DNA of 5,525 bases, taken from positions 1 through 5,525 of the forward strand of contig JAIRPS010000115.1 of NCBI GenBank assembly GCA_031256885.1, written 5' to 3'. Of the stretch, positions 1 to 5,525 are shown one piece after another (the first letter of the stretch is position 1; every line of letters begins with the position of its first letter). The stretch is from Bifidobacteriaceae bacterium. GTDB taxonomy: Bacteria; Actinomycetota; Actinomycetes; Actinomycetales; WQXJ01. A program made the position numbers and the translations under genes. A model generated the notes under the pieces. The model saw only the letters and a program-made list of their open reading frames with translations. It searched no databases and was not told the DNA's origin.

Positions 1-396
1 TGAAGCATCACGTAAACGAACAGTCACCGTATAAGCATCAGAGCCGTTAGCAGTTTTCGGTCCTGTGGATATTTGCACTGAACCATGTCCAGGATCAGGT
101 TGCCCTGCGCTATAAACCACCGTTACCGGTGAATTTGTCAAAGCTTCGGCAGTGCCGGCAGCACCCGGTACGGTTGCCGAGATTTCATATGACCCGGCGG
201 CTGTTGCCGTCACGGTGATTGAGCATTGGCCACTGGTGTCAGTTTGGCAGGTTGTTGCCGAAAGGTTGGCACCAGCGCTGGCGGTGAAGCTGACAGTTTC
301 GCCGGCTAGTGGTGAACCGTCAGCGCTTTTGACTGTGGCTGTGACAGTGTGCTGATCTGAACCATTGGCGGTTCGGCTACCGGTGCTGGCGGTCAA
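1..396 (-). repeat. Tandem Ig-like (Big_1) repeat units, second truncated by the window edge
   Basis: Unit 1 covers residues 827-932 and unit 2 begins at 933 and runs off the window, giving a period of 106 residues (318 bp). The alignable starts share S-T-G and then TANGSD (835-840 and 941-946) followed by a TVT strand. Unit 1 continues with GETVSFTASAGANL and the Cys876/Cys884 hairpin, as in bacterial Ig-like domain 1 of invasin/intimin-type proteins. Such units typically form rigid stalks that lift a ligand-binding head away from the cell. How many copies follow cannot be seen. Confidence 0.75.
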
Positions 397-2874
397 TTCA
401 GATTGGCTGCCAGAAGCACGTTTACCATAGGTTAACTGGCAAGCTATTTCACCACCAGCAGTGGCATTAGCCGGTATTTCAATGCTTGTTCCACTGGTGA
501 TGGCAACAACCTGGCTACCGTCTTTAGTGCAACTACCACTAACGATCCCCCAGCCGCTGGGAGCGTTTGTTTGGCTAATCGTCACTGGGCTGCCCGGGTT
601 AGCTACAGCATGACCAATTGCGGAGGGAACTGCCGTATCACCGGCTGTTGTGGTTAATGAATCGCTGGTTGCAGAAGGCGCAGTGGCAATCGTGTTGCTG
701 AAACTAAAACTGAATGGCCCAGCAGCGTATTGGTTGGTTTTGACACTCAGGCGAACCGCTGTTGTGGCTTGATAAGCCCGGTAATCTTCAACCTCACCAA
801 AAATCACCCAGGGCTGCGTATTGGCTGCCACACTGCCAGCAGCTGGCAAGCTGCTGGCCGTATCAACTGGTCCCGTAAGGTCGGTCACGGCCACGCGGAA
901 GCGGCTATAGGTTGCCTGCAAACCACCAGCCGGCTGCACACCGTCCGGTACTTGCCAGCTGAAGTCATAATCGTTGCTGGTAGTGGGCACATTGGTCAAA
1001 ACGCCGGGGTTAGCGAAAGTCGTTTCGGTAGTGCCAGCGGAGTTCAGTCTGCTAAACCAGGCTGAGAGTTTTCCTTGGCTAACCGCTGGTCCGGCAGTGA
1101 CCACCTTGAACTGGTAAGTCTGGCCAGCCACCAAAATTGCATCAGCTAATGGTCGGTAGGCACCGTTCAAAAGGACTGTGACACCGTCATCGGCAGTATG
1201 CGAATCAGCTGCTGTGCTCGGCTCACCATTGCTCTGCACGCCAACTAAATCACCTAACCAGACTTGACGCACAGCTGGGCCGGCGAGGTGACTGGGGCCA
1301 CCGGAGTTAACCAGGGTGCCAAAAGAATCGGGAGCATCGCCATGTGAAGCCGCTGTTGTCAAACCGAAAGAGGCCACAGCCACTTCACTGGAAGTGTTGA
1401 CCTGAACTTTTGTGACAATTAGGGCGTCGTTGAGCACTGAGCCAGCTAAAGAACGCGATGGATCAATGCGATCCGCGCGGTTGCCTCGGCAGATTCCGTC
1501 AACGGTTTGGTCAACCGGCCCAGCCCCCTCCAAGCAACGCGCCGCCACCTGGTTAACCGATTGGCTACCCGATGCCCAGGATTGCACAGCGTGGCGTGAA
1601 TCAATCACCGGCTGCACCACTCGAACATAAAAAGCCACGTCGGTACGGTTGAGAATAAAGGAGTAACCACCAGCGCCGTCGGTGGTGCGCGTGCCGAGCA
1701 GGTTCTCGTCAGCATCATAAAGCTCTACCGTCTGACCTGGTGCAACACCCTCAGTTGAGGATACTTGCCCGTCGCCATTGCTGTCGTTATAAACCACACC
1801 GCGCACCACTGGAGCGGTTTGGCAAGTTGCCACATCCATCAAATCGCCCACGTTATTGGGCAGCGACATGCCAGCTTGCACACGCACAACCACACCACTG
1901 ATCGGGTCAATCTTGAATAGATTATTGGCGTAGGTCACAGCGTAAAGCGCCCCGTTCAAGAAACCCATACCCCATACATCAGTAGAGTTGAAATTGTTGG
2001 CAGTGCCGCTCCATTGCAAAGTCGTGACAATTGAGTACCGCCAGTTACCAGTCTCACCAGGCACTACACGGATTAAACGCTTGGTGCTTTCACCAACCAC
2101 CAGGTAAATATTGCCCTCGGCATCAACTGCCATATCCGAGGCAACATGCGAATCGTTGCGGTTGAGAATATCGGTTGGCGTATTGGGGATCAGCGCACCT
2201 GACTGCACAGCAGCTTTGCTGACTGGGTCAAAGCGCAGCATCCGAAAATCGCCACCAGTCCCCGTTGTCTGATTCGCGCCAGCCACAGTAATGTATGTAT
2301 CTTCACGTCCGGAGAAATATATTTCCCCTGTTAGCTGATTCACCTCACCGCCCGACCAGCCGGTAGCACCGGGGTTGTTGGGCACTGTGAAAGTTGTACC
2401 CTGGTTTGCCCCGTCGGCAATGTCCAATACTGAGACCTGGCCAGTACCGCCATTTGATGCGCCATCCCAGGCCCAATGGTAGGCGTGCAGTTTACCGTCG
2501 CCTCCATGATCAACCGGGCTGCGCCCCAGAGCCATTGTGTTGAAAGAGTGGGTATCACCGCTCGCCCGTCCGTAAAGACGTGTCAAACTGGCCGACGTAT
2601 CACCGGCAGCAAGGTTGACAGTGGTGGCTGCATTGCTGCCAACCGCGTAAAGAGTTTCGCAGTCATAGTTAGCAGTCGCATCCAAGGTGACTGTGGCCGC
2701 CTGAGCAGGCTGCACCGCCCAACCAAGCACCAACCCAGTCGAGGCTAAAGCACCAACTGCCAACAATGCGGTTGGCCTGCGCAGCCAAAGCATCAATCGA
2801 CCCAGCTGGGCAGCGGTTCGCGGGCGACGCCGCGCGATCAGGCGGGCGGAGGTGGGGGCATCATGTTTTGTCAT
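1..2874 (-). CDS. Large secreted multidomain surface (adhesin-like) protein, 3' end outside the window
   Basis: The frame is open for 958 codons from ATG 2874-2872 to the window edge with no stop. An exported structural or adhesive role is inferred from domain content. Order by residue: signal peptide 1-59; a beta-propeller-like domain about 60-353, with blade-like strands such as MAVDAEGNIY (248-257) and LYAV (310-313); an SdrD-B/Cna-B-like domain about 356-422; a GEVED-type region with GDAPDSFGT at 512-520, DDGV at 562-565 and the closing motif GEVEDY at 693-698; a prealbumin-like (SpaA-type) domain about 705-822; a Big_1 Ig-like domain about 827-920; and the start of a second copy from 933. 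The chosen ATG has GGAG five bases upstream. An in-frame ATG at 2907-2905 would add 11 residues but has no ribosome site, and an in-frame TGA lies three codons before it. No LPXTG anchor is visible; it would be expected downstream. Family assignments are from recognised motifs, not a search. The exact ligand is unknown. Confidence 0.93.
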   Translation of the reverse strand, partial: MTKHDAPTSARLIARRRPRTAAQLGRLMLWLRRPTALLAVGALASTGLVLGWAVQPAQAATVTLDATANYDCETLYAVGSNAATTVNLAAGDTSASLTRLYGRASGDTHSFNTMALGRSPVDHGGDGKLHAYHWAWDGASNGGTGQVSVLDIADGANQGTTFTVPNNPGATGWSGGEVNQLTGEIYFSGREDTYITVAGANQTTGTGGDFRMLRFDPVSKAAVQSGALIPNTPTDILNRNDSHVASDMAVDAEGNIYLVVGESTKRLIRVVPGETGNWRYSIVTTLQWSGTANNFNSTDVWGMGFLNGALYAVTYANNLFKIDPISGVVVRVQAGMSLPNNVGDLMDVATCQTAPVVRGVVYNDSNGDGQVSSTEGVAPGQTVELYDADENLLGTRTTDGAGGYSFILNRTDVAFYVRVVQPVIDSRHAVQSWASGSQSVNQVAARCLEGAGPVDQTVDGICRGNRADRIDPSRSLAGSVLNDALIVTKVQVNTSSEVAVASFGLTTAASHGDAPDSFGTLVNSGGPSHLAGPAVRQVWLGDLVGVQSNGEPSTAADSHTADDGVTVLLNGAYRPLADAILVAGQTYQFKVVTAGPAVSQGKLSAWFSRLNSAGTTETTFANPGVLTNVPTTSNDYDFSWQVPDGVQPAGGLQATYSRFRVAVTDLTGPVDTASSLPAAGSVAANTQPWVIFGEVEDYRAYQATTAVRLSVKTNQYAAGPFSFSFSNTIATAPSATSDSLTTTAGDTAVPSAIGHAVANPGSPVTISQTNAPSGWGIVSGSCTKDGSQVVAITSGTSIEIPANATAGGEIACQLTYGKRASGSQSELTASTGSRTANGSDQHTVTATVKSADGSPLAGETVSFTASAGANLSATTCQTDTSGQCSITVTATAAGSYEISATVPGAAGTAEALTNSPVTVVYSAGQPDPGHGSVQISTGPKTANGSDAYTVTVRLRDAS
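1609..1809 (-). other. SdrD-B/Cna-B-like domain with EF-hand-type loop
   Basis: Residues about 356-422 of the surface protein read as a small beta-sandwich. They open with VVRGVVYNDSNGDG and continue through an ELYDADENLLGTRTTD hairpin and GGYSF. This is the usual pattern of SdrD-B and related collagen-adhesin B repeats, which act as stalk units. Residues D364, N366, D368, Q370, S372 and E375 take positions 1, 3, 5, 7, 9 and 12 of a canonical calcium-binding loop. The domain joins the N-terminal propeller-like head to the GEVED region. Calcium binding is inferred from residue spacing. Confidence 0.75.
2698..2874 (-). other. Signal peptide with long arginine-rich N-region
   Basis: Residues 1-59 form an export signal. 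The N-region of about 33 residues carries eight arginines (R11, R15-R17, R19, R26, R32, R33). A hydrophobic core follows at about 35-54, rich in Leu, Ala, Val and Gly. The cleavage motif is AQA at 57-59, followed by A60-T61. The length is about twice that of an ordinary Sec signal, as often seen in large exported surface proteins. The arginine pair 32-33 lacks the rest of a twin-arginine consensus, so Sec export is more likely. Confidence 0.85.
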
Positions 2875-2879
2875 TGGAA

Positions 2880-2883
2880 CTCC
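2880..2883 (-). promoter_or_regulatory. Ribosome binding site of the surface-protein gene
   Basis: The coding strand reads GGAG, then five bases (TTCCA), then the ATG at 2874-2872. This is a standard Shine-Dalgarno core at a workable distance. It decides the start in favour of 2874 over the in-frame ATG at 2907, which has only a C-rich stretch before it. Confidence 0.75.
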
Positions 2884-2887
2884 AAGC

Positions 2888-2919
2888 GGGTGTCGGGGGG
2901 AACCCATGGGGTGTCAGGG
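2888..2919 (+). other. Potential G-quadruplex motif in the leader/promoter region
   Basis: On the + strand, which is the template strand for the surface-protein gene, four G-tracts fall at 2888-2890, 2895-2900, 2908-2911 and 2917-2919. The loops are four, seven and five bases. This satisfies the usual rule of four tracts of at least three G with loops of one to seven. It ends 14 bases before the start codon. The + strand remains G-rich inside the coding start (2841-2858). Folding and any effect on transcription are inferred; the transcript itself would be C-rich here. Confidence 0.5.
2888..2919. repeat. Pair of 11-bp direct repeats spaced 21 bp
   Basis: GGGTGTCGGGG (2888-2898) and GGGTGTCAGGG (2909-2919) match at 10 of 11 positions. 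They start exactly 21 bp apart, about two helical turns. An 8-bp palindrome CCCATGGG (2903-2910) falls between and partly over the second copy. They could be operator half-sites near the start of the surface-protein gene, or may simply be how the G-tract motif arose. Confidence 0.45.
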
Positions 2920-3054
2920 TTTACAGGCTCGCAACGTCGCCCCTTCGCAGCCAGGACCTCTCCACGCGGCTGACAGCAAGTGGGACGAAGTTGTGGTCCG
3001 CACTAAGACTACACCCAATAATCCGCCCAACAAACCCCCACCGGGTATGTGCGT

Positions 3055-3084
3055 TGAATACCGAAACAGCTTGATTGCTGGCAA
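3055..3084 (-). promoter_or_regulatory. Weak candidate promoter for the surface-protein gene
   Basis: On the coding strand TTGCCA (3084-3079, five of six bases of the -35 consensus) is followed after 18 bases by TATTCA (3060-3055, only three of six of the -10 consensus). It would give a leader of roughly 170 bases. The 247-bp gap suggests a promoter is present somewhere here, but actinobacterial promoters are poorly defined by sequence and this is only the best match by eye. Confidence 0.2.
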
Positions 3085-3121
3085 CAACTGCAAAACGCGG
3101 CAGTGATGCATCCCAACCGAG

Positions 3122-5525
3122 TTAGGCAGACATATCGAATCCGGGACGCAGTTTGTCCAGTTCCGCCCCAGCCACTGCCGCAATTGCGCGCGCCTGCCCT
3201 TCGGGATCCATGAAAACTGCTGGTGACCACACTTGAATTGTGCGCCAGCCGAGTCGTTCAAGATCAGCTGCTCGCTGTCTGACCCGCGAACGTACGGAAG
3301 GTTCCGCCACAAAATCAGCGTCATCGGTCAAGATTGCCACCAATTCACGCTGCGGTACGCAAGGATGCGAAACTGTCATGGCAATCTTGGGAGCACCTTG
3401 CAAGCCATATCGGGCTCTGACTTTCATGCCGCGAGCGGCCAGTCGTTCCGCTAAATCAGCAAACAACGCGCCGGCTTGCTGACCATGTGGTTCAGCCGGC
3501 TGACCAGGATTTTCGGCAAACTGCAAAATGTTGGCAAACAGTTGCGACCCCGGATCACGCAAACGTTCCTGAGTTAAATCGCTGGCCTTTAAACAAGACA
3601 CCACGCTAAGCCTGTGTCGGCAGGCCAGTAACGTGTCAAGCAGCCAAGCCACCCCACCGGGTTGACCAACTGAACCGAAATCATGCAAAACATGCCCGTG
3701 TGGTGTTTTAGCGAACCCCGGACTGAAAAGGATGGCGTCGCGTTGTACCGCATGGGCGCGCGTCACATCAAGTACTTCTAAAGGTTCTAATCTTTTCGCA
3801 TCCAGAGCAGCGGCCAGTTCCGGCACGGTTTCCGCCGTAGCTGTTAAGGCGTAGCTGATCCTTTCAGCATGGGCTTGAGAAACCGTGATCACGGCCAAAG
3901 ATTCCCAGCCGCGCAGACGCACGTGCGAGACAACCGCCCGTAACACAGCTAATACTTCAGCCTCAACGCTTTCAACGTTTGCAGCCCCATCGACAACCTG
4001 ACCAACCCCATCAACCGTGGTTAGGCTGATCAAATCCTCGCGCGTTGGCAATGGCAGTGGCGCAGCCAAAGAGCCGTACCCGTTGGCCGTCAAGAATGCA
4101 GCCAAACGCGGATCGCGGGACGATGCCGGAGCTTGCAAAGTCAATCGCGGCAAGAACTCAGCCAAACCAGCCAAAGCTGATTCGCCTGGCGCACTAGTGA
4201 CACGCGCCGAATCACCCAACACCACCACCTGGGTGCCGCGCGCCAAGCTGGGCACAGCCTGCGCTACCGTCAAATCGCCAGCCGCATCAAGAATCACCAA
4301 GTCAACAACCGGTTTTGCAGCTTCAGCTAACGGCAGTGCTTGGGGCACCAACATTGGTCCGGCCAGCCAGGCTGGTCTGGCGCGCAACGCCATCTCAGCA
4401 CAATCAACCAGCAGCCCCCGCAAATTTGATCCATACACTCCGCCTGCTAAAGCGGCGGCCTGGCCAGGGAAGTTTTGGGCTGCCTCATCACGCCAAGCTA
4501 AAGCAGCCGCTTGGATCGGTGCCGGTTTGGTGGCGATGTGCTGGCTATCAAGCTCCTTGTAAGAATCGAATAACGCATTCAACGATTCACCGCTGTGGCT
4601 CGCCAGCAACGGATCAGCCGCCAAAATGAAACCTAATACTGAGGACCACCAGGCCAAATCCAGTTCAAAACCAACCATCTGGGCGGCCTGCTGATCGTCA
4701 GCACTGAGTGCCGGCAAGGGGTAACCTGGCCCAGCGTCATCGGGCAACTTCGGTGGCTGTAAGCCAACGCGGCGAGAACGCAAGTCGTCAACTAAAGCAC
4801 CCAATCCCTGACCTTCAAGGCGTTGACGTAAAGCAGCCACCGTAGGAAGGTATGCGAGGTGTGCACGTGTGGCGTGGAGATGCTCAATCAGCCCCGCTAA
4901 ATCCTCAAAAGATTCATCAACCAGTGGTTTTGCGCCAGCTTTATGCCGTAAAGCGAGCGATAATGCATCAATATCTTCGCGTATAACACGGTAATCACCG
5001 TCGATTGCGGCCATCGCCTCGGGCAGCTTTGGCCAAGCCACTGCCGGGCTATGTTTGATCCATATTTCGCGTTGCGTTTGCAAATGCAGCAAGGCTTCAT
5101 GTAAATCGGGGACAACCACACCCGGACGCACCATATCTTTGGCTTGCTTACGGAAACGGTTGCGTTCAACTCGTCCCATTTCCACACCATTTGCCGCACG
5201 CCATTCGGCGCTGGCAGTTGCCGCCACCAGCTGGTCAGGTGGGCGTTCAAACACCATTGGTTTAAAGACGTCAAGCGCTTTGCGGATACCTTGCAGCATG
5301 TCAAGCTGCTCACCCCAAGCAGACATCGATGTTGGTGCAGCTAAACCGGATTGTCGGGCAACTTCTGCCAAGTGTTCACGAGTACGGGCTAAACCACCAT
5401 TGCGCAAACGATCCAAACGCATCAGTAACTCTTGGGCAGTTTGAGCAGTATAAATTGTTGCCCCATACCACGCAGTGTTTTCGCGGCGTAACCGGAATGC
5501 ACCAAGTTCAGCCAGTTGGGTGATC
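3122..5525 (-). CDS. Large SF1 helicase-like protein with C-terminal REase_MTES_1575-type nuclease domain, 5' end outside the window
   Basis: The frame is open from the window edge to TAA at 3124-3122 and gives 800 residues (numbered here from the edge). The ATG at 5422 is internal: the 34 codons before it continue the family's FRLRRENTAWYGA block (about residues 10-22). An alpha-helical region (about 23-400) precedes helicase-like core 2. The motif positions are: II LDAA (412-415), III LGDSAR (436-441), IV SSRD (468-471), V AVQRDAILFSPGF (592-604) and VI GGVAWLLDTLLACR (623-636). Known relatives are actinobacterial proteins of well over 1,000 residues with an N-terminal Walker A motif, which would lie upstream of this window. 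Here the catalytic Glu of motif II, the Gln of III, the GDE of V and the TRAR arginine of VI are replaced, so helicase activity is doubtful. A nuclease-fold domain (about 685-790) ends the protein. Predicted cytoplasmic; role in DNA repair or phage defence is possible but unproven. Confidence 0.9.
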   Translation of the reverse strand, partial: ITQLAELGAFRLRRENTAWYGATIYTAQTAQELLMRLDRLRNGGLARTREHLAEVARQSGLAAPTSMSAWGEQLDMLQGIRKALDVFKPMVFERPPDQLVAATASAEWRAANGVEMGRVERNRFRKQAKDMVRPGVVVPDLHEALLHLQTQREIWIKHSPAVAWPKLPEAMAAIDGDYRVIREDIDALSLALRHKAGAKPLVDESFEDLAGLIEHLHATRAHLAYLPTVAALRQRLEGQGLGALVDDLRSRRVGLQPPKLPDDAGPGYPLPALSADDQQAAQMVGFELDLAWWSSVLGFILAADPLLASHSGESLNALFDSYKELDSQHIATKPAPIQAAALAWRDEAAQNFPGQAAALAGGVYGSNLRGLLVDCAEMALRARPAWLAGPMLVPQALPLAEAAKPVVDLVILDAAGDLTVAQAVPSLARGTQVVVLGDSARVTSAPGESALAGLAEFLPRLTLQAPASSRDPRLAAFLTANGYGSLAAPLPLPTREDLISLTTVDGVGQVVDGAANVESVEAEVLAVLRAVVSHVRLRGWESLAVITVSQAHAERISYALTATAETVPELAAALDAKRLEPLEVLDVTRAHAVQRDAILFSPGFAKTPHGHVLHDFGSVGQPGGVAWLLDTLLACRHRLSVVSCLKASDLTQERLRDPGSQLFANILQFAENPGQPAEPHGQQAGALFADLAERLAARGMKVRARYGLQGAPKIAMTVSHPCVPQRELVAILTDDADFVAEPSVRSRVRQRAADLERLGWRTIQVWSPAVFMDPEGQARAIAAVAGAELDKLRPGFDMSA
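3125..3472 (-). other. C-terminal restriction-endonuclease-fold (REase_MTES_1575/Vsr-like) domain
   Basis: Residues about 685-800 of the visible helicase-like protein show the order typical of this domain. A helix (ADLAERLAARGMKV) is followed by the YGLQG strand, the central strand ELVAILTDDADF (727-738), EPSVRSRVRQR (741-751), LERLGW (755-760), QVWSPAVFMDP (764-774) and a closing helix. Family members belong to the PD-(D/E)XK-like nucleases and usually sit at the end of SF1 helicases. The acidic strand often reads ECDG; here the matching stretch is LTDD, keeping Asp734 and Asp735. It may be active, weakly active or only DNA binding. Confidence 0.7.

Noticed and set aside
152..1630. Several plus-strand open frames of 67-111 codons
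   Set aside because: All are antisense to the surface-protein frame, which is continuous through the region and shows clear domains.
2905..2907. Upstream in-frame ATG as start of the surface protein
   Set aside because: It has no Shine-Dalgarno sequence, and the added residues would only lengthen an already long signal-peptide N-region. The ATG at 2874 has GGAG at five bases.
2852..3106. Plus-strand open frame of 84 codons spanning the intergenic region
   Set aside because: It overlaps the signal-peptide region antisense, has no good ribosome site, and the peptide is Pro/Cys/Asn-rich with no recognisable domain. Open frames on both strands here reflect base composition.
3085..3121. Possible terminator after the helicase-like gene
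   Set aside because: Only a four-base stem (CTGC/GCAG) around a T-containing loop and an 8-bp palindrome GATGCATC (3105-3112) are present. There is no strong hairpin and no T-run.
3009..3324. Minus-strand open frames overlapping the end of the helicase-like gene
   Set aside because: They are out of frame with the established C-terminal nuclease domain and show no domain or ribosome site of their own.
4017..4562. Plus-strand open frame of 181 codons inside the helicase-like gene
   Set aside because: It lies wholly antisense to a well-supported coding frame. Its Ala/Ser/Lys-rich translation looks like a mirror of alanine-rich codons.
5420..5422. ATG at 5422 as the start of the helicase-like gene
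   Set aside because: The frame stays open to the window edge and the upstream 34 residues match the conserved family block ending in WYGA, so this Met is internal.

Overview
The window looks like a chromosomal segment from a moderate-to-high-GC Actinomycetota, plausibly a host-associated Actinomycetaceae-like bacterium. This rests on the protein families present (the actinobacterial long SF1-helicase/nuclease protein and a GEVED/SdrD-B-type surface protein), the Ala/Arg/Val-rich translation and mixed codon use that still includes TTA. The genus cannot be fixed from the sequence.

Layout: both genes are on the minus strand, and both run off the window. Reading in the direction of transcription, positions 5525-3122 encode the last 800 residues of a large cytoplasmic protein. 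It has the C-terminal half of a superfamily 1 helicase followed by a restriction-endonuclease-fold domain of the REase_MTES_1575/Vsr-like kind. A 247-bp intergenic stretch (2875-3121) follows. It holds the leader of the next gene, an unusually regular run of G-tracts on the + strand, and a Shine-Dalgarno site. Positions 2874-1 encode the first 958 residues of a secreted multidomain surface protein: long signal peptide, beta-propeller-like domain, SdrD-B/Cna-B-like domain with a calcium-type loop, GEVED region, prealbumin-like domain, then the first of what appears to be a tandem series of Ig-like (Big_1) repeats. Its stop codon and any cell-wall anchor lie beyond position 1.

The two genes have no evident functional link: one product is an intracellular nucleic-acid protein, the other an exported adhesin-like protein. 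The gap between them is long enough for a separate promoter. The most notable observations are three. The helicase motifs II, IV, V and VI all have their key residues replaced while the overall scaffold is kept, so the protein looks like a pseudo-helicase carrying a nuclease domain. A four-tract G-quadruplex motif, built on an 11-bp direct repeat, lies on the template strand just upstream of the surface-protein start. All eight cysteines of the exported fragment fall in plausible disulfide pairs. No RNA genes, insertion sequences, CRISPR arrays or convincing terminators were seen.
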